Source of the DNA: Desulfurococcales archaeon | GTDB taxonomy: Archaea; Thermoproteota; Thermoprotei_A; Sulfolobales; NBVN01 | Assembly (NCBI GenBank): GCA_023255965.1 | Contig: JAGDWE010000016.1 | Coordinates: 1 to 31,348, forward strand | Length of the DNA: 31,348 bases | Direction: 5' to 3' | Shown: positions 15,096-22,987 of the stretch, in pieces | How the letters are laid out: each line of letters begins with the position of its first letter | Numbering within the stretch: the first letter of the stretch is position 1 | The notes under the pieces: model-generated | The model's input: the letters and a program-made list of their open reading frames with translations, nothing else | Databases searched by the model: none | Told to the model about the DNA's origin: nothing | Made by a program: the position numbers and the translations under genes

Positions 15096-16556
15096 TCATT
15101 TCTCACTACGTTCCTTTAATTCTACATGAAGACAAACCCTGACCTCACCACTAAGCCATCTAGCAATCATATTTAGGAGCTCAAGCCACCTCTTAATTAA
15201 GTAATTAATATTTTCCTTAGATGTTAGCCAATATACGTAGATCATCAATAACGCATATATCGATGGCACCAACTGAACCATGTAGAAGCTATATTGAGTC
15301 CTACTACCTAAGAACCATATAAATACATACATTAGGAACGTCGTCCAAGTAAATTTGCTAATGATCCCTCCATCAACTAACTTATTAATCGCCGGCAGCG
15401 TTATCAATGACGTTGTAGCAACTATCAGGTAAATTATATTATTGCCCTTAGCAACCATATCAGCGACCCACGCGCCATCAATATACCTATAGTGGAGTAT
15501 GAAGGGATTAACGCCCAGCAACCACTCCCAAGGAGCCGCCGTTGGAGGACCAGACAACGTCTTTACGCTTAAATGCCACCTTATGGCATTCTCAACGGCC
15601 TCATACCACCATTGACCGAATCCCTGCAGGATAATTAGCGGAATCGATGATATAACTAGAGCAAGCAATGGTGATAATGCGACGTACGATATTACGTTAA
15701 TAGGTCTCATACCTCTGGATATCGAGATCATCAAGTATATTGGGGCAACAAATAACCCGCTGTACTTAGATATGAATGCTAGATTTAATGAGATGAGGCC
15801 TGCTAGTAGCCTTCCCTTAATGATTAAGCAGAGCGTTAATGTAGTAAATAATGCTAGGGTCATATCTATCATAGCTACCATACTCATAGATCTAAAGAGG
15901 TTATCTAACGCAAGTAAGAGGGATGCTACAACACCTAAATAGCTACCTGTTAAGCCGTTAATTATCGATCTAATTATTAGGTAAGTAAGTACCAGCGTGA
16001 TCGATGAAGCTATAAGTGATGGTAATCTCCAGCATATAGGTCTGTCGCCACATAATGCTATAGATAATGCTATGAAGTATTTGGTAAATGGCGGGTGCTC
16101 AGTGTTTAGATAGCTAGTTATTGATGAGTAATCTGGGTATCTAAATCCTGGAATCACCGATTTAACTCCAGGTATCTCCAGCAATTCACGAGTATCTAAA
16201 TGGCCGGGTACCTCAACATATATTAGCTGAGTTAAACTGTAGTCCGATTTAACAACCCTACCACCATAGCCTAGGATCGTTCTAATCACGTTGCTTCTAG
16301 CACTTAAATCGCTTAATTCTATGTTGAGCCCTAATAACCCGTCAGCGGTTACGTATCTAGGCATAATATTAAAAGCCTTGATCAAGAGGTTCCTAGCACT
16401 GCTAACATACCAGCATTCGTCGGATATGTAGTCATCGATCTCAGATACAAAGGTAAATGAATAGTAGAGGTGAAGTAACACTATTAATGCGATCAATATG
16501 TGGGGTAAAGCAAACTTAATTGTGCGTATGTAACCATATTTACTAGACGCCAACAT
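15096..16556 (-). CDS. GT39-like membrane glycosyltransferase with an extracytoplasmic insert
   Basis: A polytopic membrane protein of 486 residues with about ten or more hydrophobic segments, of the dolichyl-phosphate-mannose protein mannosyltransferase (GT39/PMT) type. The hallmark loop-1 acidic pair is 'DDYISDECWYVSSARNLL' (about 41-58), and the second loop has 'NTEHPPFTKYFIALSIALCG' (151-170), matching the EHPPL-x-K motif. Between them, residues 70-140 form an insert that is not a membrane segment and that looks like a small alpha/beta domain ('GYGGRVVKSDYSLTQLIYVE', 'LLEIPGVKSVIP'). It should glycosylate proteins or lipids on the outer face of the membrane using a lipid-linked sugar. It stands alone and points away from MoeA. 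Confidence 0.8.
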   Translation of the reverse strand: MLASSKYGYIRTIKFALPHILIALIVLLHLYYSFTFVSEIDDYISDECWYVSSARNLLIKAFNIMPRYVTADGLLGLNIELSDLSARSNVIRTILGYGGRVVKSDYSLTQLIYVEVPGHLDTRELLEIPGVKSVIPGFRYPDYSSITSYLNTEHPPFTKYFIALSIALCGDRPICWRLPSLIASSITLVLTYLIIRSIINGLTGSYLGVVASLLLALDNLFRSMSMVAMIDMTLALFTTLTLCLIIKGRLLAGLISLNLAFISKYSGLFVAPIYLMISISRGMRPINVISYVALSPLLALVISSIPLIILQGFGQWWYEAVENAIRWHLSVKTLSGPPTAAPWEWLLGVNPFILHYRYIDGAWVADMVAKGNNIIYLIVATTSLITLPAINKLVDGGIISKFTWTTFLMYVFIWFLGSRTQYSFYMVQLVPSIYALLMIYVYWLTSKENINYLIKRWLELLNMIARWLSGEVRVCLHVELKERSEK

Positions 16557-16590
16557 ACATTCTTAGCCCCGGGAATCCCCTACGTCACTA

Positions 16591-16610
16591 ATTATATTAA
16601 ACTTTAAATG
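16591..16610 (+). promoter_or_regulatory. TATA region for moeA
   Basis: ATTATATTAAACTTTAAATG holds one or two TATA-like boxes. The CTTTAAAT box centred near 16605 would start transcription at about 16631, which leaves room for an ATT start at 16642 but places TTG 16702 some 70 bases into the message. Confidence 0.4.
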
Positions 16611-16641
16611 GATGGCTAATGTAGTTCATATGGTGTAAGGT

Positions 16642-17931
16642 ATTAGAATACGACTAACCGGGTTTAAGCATTTTGAAAGGGTTGATGATGCCGTTAAGAA
16701 GTTGCTGAATAGCGTTAAGATAGATCTAGATATAATTGAAGTCGATATACGTGACTCACTAGGAATGATATGTGCGGAGGAGGTAAGGGCCCCCTTCGAT
16801 ATACCATTATTTGATAGGAGCGCTGTAGACGGATTCGCTGTTAGATCATTTGATGTCAGTAGCGCATCTCAACATAATCCAGTATACCTTACCATTGTAG
16901 GGAGTTTAGAGGCTGGTAGCGACTTATCAGGTGTTAGGCCTTTAAATGATGGTGAGGCATACGCGGTTTACACTGGGGCCCCTATGCCACCTGGCGCTGA
17001 TGCCGTAGTACCTTTCGAGTACTGCATTAATGAGGGAAGCAGGGTTGGGGTTCTAAGACCAGTGCCTCCTTATGGTAATGTTTCCAGGGCAGGTGAGGAC
17101 TTCAGGAAGGGTGATGTAATCGTTAGAAGGGGTGTGAAGTTAATGCCATGGCATATAGCAGCCCTAGCATCAGCTAACGTAAGTAGAGTTAAGGTTTATA
17201 GGAGGGTTAGAGTAGCTATTATGAATACAGGCAATGAATTGATTAACTTAGGTGGTGGTCTAAGGCCAGGCAAGATCATTAACTCGACCGGCTTACTTAT
17301 TGAATCATATGTTAAGCTATTAAATGCTGAGCCAATACCCCTTGGTATAATCCCTGATGACGTAGAGAGCATTAGGGGGGCTGTGGTTAAGTCCTTAAGC
17401 ATGTCGGACATAGTCGTAATTACTGGCGGAACCTCAATAGGTGATACGGATCTAGTTCCTGAGGCCTTAGAGAGTATTAGTGGAGCTATTAGGTTATTCC
17501 ATGGAGTGGCCATTAGGCCTGGACGGACTGCAGGAGCGTATATTATCGGTGGAAAGCCCGTGCTGATAATTTCAGGACTCCCCGTTGCATGCTTGGTTAG
17601 TTTGGAAGTATTCCTAAAGCCTTTAATTCACTTCCTAACAGGCGAGGATGAATTGCCTTTAGCTACGGTTAAGGCTATCTTAACTAGGAGGCTAGTAAAT
17701 GAAGTCGGCTTTAAATCCTTCTACAGAGTTAGCGTGTGTTACGGGGATGATGGGAAGATCTATGCTGAGCCATTAAGGCTTACCGGCTCAGGAATACTCT
17801 CAACGTTAATTAGGGGGAATGGAATTATAGTGATTCCAGAGGAGGTTGAGGGCTTCGATGTAGGGGAAGAGATCTCGGTACAGATACTGAACCCCATATC
17901 TAAGTGCAATAGCGTTTACCACATACCGTGA
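16642..17931 (+). CDS. moeA: Molybdopterin molybdenumtransferase MoeA
   Basis: Inserts molybdate or tungstate into molybdopterin-AMP. Recognisable segments are 'FDIPLFDRSAVDGFAVR', 'TGAPMPPGADAVVPFE', 'AGEDFRKGDVIVRRGVKL', 'VAIMNTGNELINLGG', the MoCF motif 'VITGGTSIGDTDLVPEAL' and 'FHGVAIRPGRTAGA', with a C-terminal domain IV. The first canonical start in frame is TTG 16702, but 20 codons upstream of it also read as a normal MoeA N-terminus ('RLTGFKHFERVDDAV'), closed by TAA 16636-16638. Within this stretch ATT 16642 is the best-placed candidate ('RIRLTGF'), with GGTG upstream; I use it with caution. No PBP-like C-terminal fusion is present. A transposon-end hairpin begins only 17 bases after the stop. 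Confidence 0.9.
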   Translation: MRIRLTGFKHFERVDDAVKKLLNSVKIDLDIIEVDIRDSLGMICAEEVRAPFDIPLFDRSAVDGFAVRSFDVSSASQHNPVYLTIVGSLEAGSDLSGVRPLNDGEAYAVYTGAPMPPGADAVVPFEYCINEGSRVGVLRPVPPYGNVSRAGEDFRKGDVIVRRGVKLMPWHIAALASANVSRVKVYRRVRVAIMNTGNELINLGGGLRPGKIINSTGLLIESYVKLLNAEPIPLGIIPDDVESIRGAVVKSLSMSDIVVITGGTSIGDTDLVPEALESISGAIRLFHGVAIRPGRTAGAYIIGGKPVLIISGLPVACLVSLEVFLKPLIHFLTGEDELPLATVKAILTRRLVNEVGFKSFYRVSVCYGDDGKIYAEPLRLTGSGILSTLIRGNGIIVIPEEVEGFDVGEEISVQILNPISKCNSVYHIP

Positions 17932-17947
17932 CCCAACGAACGACGAG

Positions 17948-17985
17948 CCTCACCCTCCTAGGGCGGGGAGGAGGTTAGCTCCTTC
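17948..17985 (+). repeat. Right-end hairpin module (copy B, plus orientation)
   Basis: The stem arms 17948-17958 and 17961-17971 correspond to the strong copy at 9945-9970 but carry three mismatches, so this copy has decayed. The outer flank is GAGGTTAGCTCCTT, as in the hairpins around 9710 and 10290. A further half-copy, GCCCTGAAAGGC, lies at 18071-18082. Between 17986 and 18100 nothing else is readable. Confidence 0.5.
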
Positions 17986-18100
17986 CATCTCTGGGGCAAC
18001 TTATCATTGTATGTGCCACTCATTAATAGTATTAATAAGTGTATTAAATACGGGCTTGCAATCTTCATCCGCCCTGAAAGGCTAGACCTTCGATTGAAAT

Positions 18101-18110
18101 GCTTAAATTA
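18101..18110 (+). promoter_or_regulatory. TATA box for surE
   Basis: GCTTAAATTA is centred about 27 bases before ATG 18133, so the message is probably leaderless. Confidence 0.5.
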
Positions 18111-18132
18111 GCGGTAGGTTAGTATTATTCGT

Positions 18133-18906
18133 ATGAAGGTACTTATATCTAATGATGATAGTTACTTAAGTCCAGGGCTTTATATACTCCATGATGCAGT
18201 TAAAGATGAGCATGAGGCCTTAGTCATCTCAACCCAATACCCTAAATCAGCAACCGGCCGTGAGATAAGCTTCAATAAACCATTAAGGCTATATAAGGTA
18301 AGGTACCTAGATCACGAAGTCTATGTTACCGATGGGACGCCCATAGATGCATTACATCTAGCTATAGATGTAATTGGATTTAATCCTGACATAGTGATCT
18401 CCGGTGTTAATGTTGGGGAGAACTTATCGTTGCAGCATATATACTACAGCGGAACAGTTGGTGTGGCGATCGAGGCAGCATTAATGAATATACCTGCCAT
18501 AGCTATTTCAGCTGACGTGTATGAGTTTTCCGACTTCGAGGATCCCTTGCTTCGAGCCGAGATAATTAAACTCGTACGTCTATTATTAAAGAACATAAGT
18601 AGATACAAATTCCCTAAAGGAGTTGATGTTCTAACAATAAACGTCCCTAGGATGAGTAACTTCAAGAATTGTTATAGAGTGGTCAAGGCTGCACGGATAA
18701 GGTGGAGGGCGCGCTATAAGATCGATAAAGATGTTAGGGGTAATATATGTTATTGGCTGCAGGGAGAGCCGGAAACATCCGAGGTTAATACCGACGTCTA
18801 CGTATTTGATAAGGAGTCATGTATAACTATATCACCACTAAGCGTTGATTTAAACGTAGCGGATGAGGTGTTAGATAATGTTAATAAGTTAATAGTTAAT
18901 TATTAA
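18133..18906 (+). CDS. surE: 5'/3'-nucleotidase SurE
   Basis: Metal-dependent survival protein phosphatase acting on nucleoside 5'- and 3'-monophosphates. The N-terminal 'KVLISNDDSYLSPGL' has the two metal aspartates (NDD at 6-8), 'TQYPKSATGREIS' supplies the active-site serine/threonine region, and 'PDIVISGVNVGENL' supplies the asparagine ligand, followed by 'YYSGTVGVAIEAAL'. The length of 257 is normal. The 'SGVNVGENL' form replaces the more usual SGIN.G.N with the same spacing. Only two bases separate its TAA from the next small gene, so the two are probably co-transcribed from the promoter at 18101. Confidence 0.93.
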   Translation: MKVLISNDDSYLSPGLYILHDAVKDEHEALVISTQYPKSATGREISFNKPLRLYKVRYLDHEVYVTDGTPIDALHLAIDVIGFNPDIVISGVNVGENLSLQHIYYSGTVGVAIEAALMNIPAIAISADVYEFSDFEDPLLRAEIIKLVRLLLKNISRYKFPKGVDVLTINVPRMSNFKNCYRVVKAARIRWRARYKIDKDVRGNICYWLQGEPETSEVNTDVYVFDKESCITISPLSVDLNVADEVLDNVNKLIVNY

Positions 18907-18908
18907 TT

Positions 18909-19199
18909 ATGGCCATGAGGGTCAACTACGAATTAGTTGATAAAGCTATTAACGACTACAATAAATATAGATCGCCAGAGGCAATAGCGTATCTAATCGA
19001 CATCAATGGCCGTTACTTAACAATTAAATTCGAGGGATCCATATGCTTCACATGCGGCTTCTACGACTATTTCGAGGACTTAATCTACATATTAATAAAT
19101 TACGGCGTATTATGTAAGATCGTTGAAGTATTAGCTGAGGGTGAAGAGATAACGGTAAAATATGAGGTCGTTGGATTAAATTTAGAGTTAACCGCCTAA
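18909..19199 (+). CDS. Small conserved-looking protein of unknown function, downstream of surE
   Basis: A 96-residue acidic protein that I do not recognise. It has an alpha/beta look: an N-terminal helix 'YELVDKAINDYNKY', strands 'YLTIKFEG', a cysteine pair 'SICFTCGFYDYFEDLIYIL' (Cys46 and Cys49) plus Cys69, and C-terminal strands 'ITVKYEVVG'. No signal peptide or membrane segment is visible. ATG 18909 or the ATG two codons later may be the start. It is linked to surE by a two-base gap and ends 11 bases before the convergent glycosyltransferase gene. The base composition and codon use resemble the neighbours, which together with the compact operon position argues for a real gene. Confidence 0.7.
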   Translation: MAMRVNYELVDKAINDYNKYRSPEAIAYLIDINGRYLTIKFEGSICFTCGFYDYFEDLIYILINYGVLCKIVEVLAEGEEITVKYEVVGLNLELTA

Positions 19200-19210
19200 T
19201 ATATGTCCGT

Positions 19211-20470
19211 CTATAGATGCGTACTTGATGTGCTCCATGTAATGGATTTAAATTTTAAGGCATATCTTTCGGTCCTTAACCATCTAATCCTTATGGGCAT
19301 CAATGTAATTAAGACTATCAACCCCTGGAATATCCAATACATTGGCGCTACTAGTGCCGATACGTCCCTAATATCTAGTTCGATCAACACATATAGCGGT
19401 GCTAAGATCATAGAAATCACAGCAATTAGTGAAGCGTAGAAAGCACATGTATCAACGTAGACTAAATGGGATAACGCTAATACTGTGACAGCCGTTGGCA
19501 TTGAGAGCAATGCGAGCGGCTGTATGTATATGATTACCAATTTAACTACGTTACTCACACTTAATTCCCTGCCATGATGAAGTGTTAAGTCCTTTAAGCA
19601 CTCGATATAGCCTCTATACCATCTCAACCTCTGCTTAATAAGTCCTTTAATGTTTCTAGGAGCTCCCTCATATATTACTGAATCAAGTAATGCTATCTTA
19701 CGGCCGTACCTAGCTGCTAATATAGTGAGGTATGAGTCCTCAGTTAGCTTATCAGGCAACCCGTTAATCTTGGTCATGAAATCCCTTGATATAGCCATCC
19801 CCTCACCGCTAACTAGGGGGAAACCAGTAATAGCGACCAAGCCCGGTAATGCTACGTTATACCATAATACGGTATCTATTAGCGATAACTTCCCAAGCAA
19901 GTTATCACCTACCCTAAGAACTTTACATCCTACTACATCATAACCCATTCCAATCAATTTAACGGCCTTAGCTATGTGATGCTCATCGTTAACTACATCC
20001 CCAGCATCGTATATTACCACCACATCTCCATCAATTCTATTAAGCATTAAGTTGATGGCTGATGCCTTACTCCTCCTACTATTTTGATTGATGACTACAT
20101 ATGTCTTAAGACCCCTATCCTCGAGTATATGCCTTAAGCTACTTACATGGTTAATGGTCTCTATGTCATCCCTTTCTAAAATTATATATACGTCAATCAA
20201 GTCCTTAGGATACGACTGAAGTGCTAGGCTTCTAAACGTCATCTCGATATCCTCCGGCGTCTCCCTATAGAACGGCAGAATCACCGTGACCTTAGGTAGC
20301 TTGCGATCATCTACATGATTGACGTTCACCCATACGCGGCTTCCTATCTTGCCTAATATGCTATATATAGAGATTGAGGAATAAATGAGTGAGAGTGCGA
20401 TTACTCCAGTAATTATGTTCCATAAGCCAGGCGTCACTAAGCCCCCTATAGTAGTAATCCGCTGAGGCAT
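19211..20470 (-). CDS. Processive-type family 2 glycosyltransferase with membrane segments
   Basis: A 419-residue GT2 enzyme. There is one N-terminal helix ('IITGVIALSLIYSSISIYSI'), then the cytoplasmic GT-A domain from about residue 60 with 'VTVILPFYRE', the metal-binding DxD as 'YDAGD' (154-158), the acceptor-base 'TED' (243-245) and 'QRLRW' (280-284), then three or four C-terminal helices. This D,D,D,QxxRW set is that of cellulose synthase/hyaluronan synthase-like enzymes and of related dolichol glycosyltransferases. It probably builds a surface polysaccharide or a glycolipid; donor and product are unknown. Its ATG overlaps the TAA of the archaemetzincin gene by one base (TAATG), so the two are coupled, although no functional link is obvious. 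Confidence 0.85.
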   Translation of the reverse strand: MPQRITTIGGLVTPGLWNIITGVIALSLIYSSISIYSILGKIGSRVWVNVNHVDDRKLPKVTVILPFYRETPEDIEMTFRSLALQSYPKDLIDVYIILERDDIETINHVSSLRHILEDRGLKTYVVINQNSRRSKASAINLMLNRIDGDVVVIYDAGDVVNDEHHIAKAVKLIGMGYDVVGCKVLRVGDNLLGKLSLIDTVLWYNVALPGLVAITGFPLVSGEGMAISRDFMTKINGLPDKLTEDSYLTILAARYGRKIALLDSVIYEGAPRNIKGLIKQRLRWYRGYIECLKDLTLHHGRELSVSNVVKLVIIYIQPLALLSMPTAVTVLALSHLVYVDTCAFYASLIAVISMILAPLYVLIELDIRDVSALVAPMYWIFQGLIVLITLMPIRIRWLRTERYALKFKSITWSTSSTHL

Positions 20471-21024
20471 TAAATATTATCATTAATTACGTAAGAGCTA
20501 TTTACGTAATACCCTTGCTTAATTAAGTTACTATAACACCTGCTACAGAACTTAAAGTTCTTACGATCCGTATCATAGATTGAATTACTAAAATACATCA
20601 CACATAGTACATTATTACAGTGCTTTAACCCAAACACATGCCCTACCTCATGTACTACCTCCTTCTTAATTCTATCCATGAATTTATCTGCATCTGCAAG
20701 GAACCTCAATCTTGGTAGAAACACTAATGCTGCATTATCAACATCGCTAGCTATGCCGAATACGAAATTTAGTCCGTCTACATAGGCATCTACATCTGCT
20801 ATACCTAATACTATAGTTCCATCTTCAGTTCGTAGATTACGTATCCACCTAAGTAGTAAGGCGGCATTGTACTGATCTCTATATACGTTTTTAAAGTCGC
20901 TAGGAACCTTAGCTAATTTTAAGATCTTTACCGTTGCATTAAATGCCTTAGTAAGTAGCTCCTTTACATTATTGATAATTACGTCTGCGTCCGCCATGTT
21001 TAGCGGAATTAACTCGAATATCAT
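20470..21024 (-). CDS. amzA: Archaemetzincin (zinc metalloprotease, AmzA-like)
   Basis: The metzincin site is unmistakable: 'HEVGHVFGLKHC' supplies three zinc histidines and the catalytic Glu, followed by 'CVMYFSNSIYDTD' with the Met-turn and the second-zinc cysteines of 'FKFCSRCYSNL'. The CxxxxCM and FCxxC arrangement is specific to archaemetzincins, small cytoplasmic proteases whose substrates are unknown. I choose ATG 21024, giving 184 residues starting 'IFELIPLN', which is the expected first strand ('I.l.Pig'); an ATG 17 codons upstream (21075) would also be possible. It is followed directly by the GT2 gene. Confidence 0.9.
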   Translation of the reverse strand: MIFELIPLNMADADVIINNVKELLTKAFNATVKILKLAKVPSDFKNVYRDQYNAALLLRWIRNLRTEDGTIVLGIADVDAYVDGLNFVFGIASDVDNAALVFLPRLRFLADADKFMDRIKKEVVHEVGHVFGLKHCNNVLCVMYFSNSIYDTDRKNFKFCSRCYSNLIKQGYYVNSSYVINDNI

Positions 21025-21096
21025 CGTGGGATCAAAATATTTAATGCATAGAAAACCAAAAAACTTATCGCTCATTTACCAGGTGATTAGTGAAGA

Positions 21097-22986
21097 TCAT
21101 TGTATACCCAATCTCCTCCTTATTTCTGCGACCGCCCTCTCAACACCTGTTAATCCTAACTTCCTTACAGTCTCAACAGTTGGTATGCCGTACTCATCCC
21201 AACCTAGGGCCGCGTAGTAGTCCCTCTTTAGTTTTTCGATATCCTCCTTCTTAGGTGCCTGACCCTTCTTCGGGCCGCTCGGCAATGGTTCGTAGAACCT
21301 CGGCGGATTGTCATCATGTATCCTTGGATCCCAATATACGTCTGGGCCTCCAAGCAGTAGTAATATCCTCTGAAGCGTCAATATCCTCCTTGCTGTCTCA
21401 TTAACCCACTCATCCTTAGTTATATTCCATCCCGTCACTGCTCTAAGGGCGTCGAATATGAAGTCCAGACCGCCTAATACATTAAACTGACATATCACGG
21501 CACTATCAGCTAGCGATGCCCACACCTCATTAACTATAGGCGGTGCATCTAACGGTAACATAGCTACTGATTGATGGTCTCCTCCCTGTACAGAGCTGAC
21601 GTAGGATATTGGCGGATAGTCTAAGCCGCTTCTAACTCCATGAGCGCCTATAGCTATTCCCTTAGCCTGAACTGCGTACTTAAGTACTTCCTCAGCCCTC
21701 AATCCCTTCATCTCAGCTATCTTTAAAGCAGCTCTATAAGTTCCTTCAGCAAGTATCTTGCCGATGCCCTCTTTATTAGCTATTAATTTAAGTAGCCTAA
21801 CGAATGACTCCACATCACCCCACCTAACCTCGAAGCCTATGTCGTCCTTAGTTAGTATGCCCTTCTCAAATAATTCAGCTGTAAAGCCCAATACATTACC
21901 AGCGTTAATCATATCAAAGCCTAATTCTTCGCCACACCATATTAAATATGCGATATCCCTAACATCATATATACCTAGATTACTGCCCTCATACGCAAGT
22001 AACTCATAGTCAGGTGCATCGGTTATTACCGTTTCACTGCCTCTATGTAGTACGGTTACCTTCATACAGCATAATGGGCATCCGTAATCAGCCCAGTACC
22101 TCTTAACCCAATCATAGACCTCTAAGTCGTACTGACTGTATGTATCCTTCTCCCAATACTCCTCCTGCCAATTCCTAACCGGTATTGAGCTTAGGTCGCG
22201 ACCATACCTCCAAGGTCCTTGACCAGTACCCCAGATCCTAAGCCTAGGTGCCTTCTTAGGAACCAACTCTATGGCCTTATATATTAATTCCTTAAGCTTA
22301 GGTAGATCGTATACTGGAGGTAATGGACCGCTACCCTTAACAACGACGGCTTTTAAGTTCTTAGAACCCATGACCGTGCCGTAGCTTCCGTAGGCAGCTG
22401 CATGAGCGTATTTACCTTCAATAGCTGCTATCCTAGTTAGATTCTCGCCTGCAGGACCTATGTAGATCATTGCAGGTTCCTTAGGTTCTCCATATCTAGA
22501 GGTCTTCCTCAACTCCGGTAGCACATCCCTTAAGATCAACTTATGGGTCTCCCTTATCCCCTTACCCCACATCTTAGAAGCATCTCTAATTTCGACCTTA
22601 TCATCATGTATAAAGAGGTAGACTGGGTCCTTCGACCTCCCAGTAATTACTACGCCATCATATCCCGAAGTCTTAAGCTCTAAACCTACTTCACTAGCTA
22701 TCGTAGATCCCACAGTACCTCCTGACTGCGGCGATTTGCCGGTTACTGCTAATCTAACTCCAGCTATGTAGCCGGTTAGTGGTCCAGTAAGAATTACTAG
22801 CGGGTTTTCAGGAGATAATGCATCTATACTACTCCATCTCTCTCCTATTCTCTCCCATAGTATCCATGAACCTAACCCCCTACCCCCTAAGAACTTCCTA
22901 TATAAGTCCCTCCGTAAGTCGACGACCTTAGTGGCACCACTACTTAAGTCTACTTCAAGCACTTTACCTGTAAATCCGTATGGAAT
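21097..22986 (-). CDS. aor: Tungstopterin aldehyde:ferredoxin oxidoreductase family enzyme
   Basis: Oxidises aldehydes to acids and reduces ferredoxin, using a bis-pterin tungsten centre and one 4Fe-4S cluster. Family blocks include 'FLGGRGLGSWILWERI', 'LTGPLTGYIAGVRLAVTGKS', 'YAHAAAYGSYGTVMGSKNLK' and 'GAHGVRSGLDYP'. The cluster motif, normally C-x2-C-x3-C, reads D300-Y-G-C303-P-L-C306-C307, with the last ligand Cys499 in 'AVICQF'. The first cysteine is thus replaced by Asp. The first canonical start is GTG 22962, but the family N-terminus 'PYGFTGKVLEVDLSSG' begins eight codons earlier, directly after ATT 22984-22986, which has a perfect GGAGGTGA six bases upstream. I take ATT as the start (629 residues). 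The ferredoxin-type gene precedes it by one base. The exact subfamily (AOR, FOR, WOR5-like) is not decided. Confidence 0.92.
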   Translation of the reverse strand: MPYGFTGKVLEVDLSSGATKVVDLRRDLYRKFLGGRGLGSWILWERIGERWSSIDALSPENPLVILTGPLTGYIAGVRLAVTGKSPQSGGTVGSTIASEVGLELKTSGYDGVVITGRSKDPVYLFIHDDKVEIRDASKMWGKGIRETHKLILRDVLPELRKTSRYGEPKEPAMIYIGPAGENLTRIAAIEGKYAHAAAYGSYGTVMGSKNLKAVVVKGSGPLPPVYDLPKLKELIYKAIELVPKKAPRLRIWGTGQGPWRYGRDLSSIPVRNWQEEYWEKDTYSQYDLEVYDWVKRYWADYGCPLCCMKVTVLHRGSETVITDAPDYELLAYEGSNLGIYDVRDIAYLIWCGEELGFDMINAGNVLGFTAELFEKGILTKDDIGFEVRWGDVESFVRLLKLIANKEGIGKILAEGTYRAALKIAEMKGLRAEEVLKYAVQAKGIAIGAHGVRSGLDYPPISYVSSVQGGDHQSVAMLPLDAPPIVNEVWASLADSAVICQFNVLGGLDFIFDALRAVTGWNITKDEWVNETARRILTLQRILLLLGGPDVYWDPRIHDDNPPRFYEPLPSGPKKGQAPKKEDIEKLKRDYYAALGWDEYGIPTVETVRKLGLTGVERAVAEIRRRLGIQ

Positions 22987-22987
22987 A

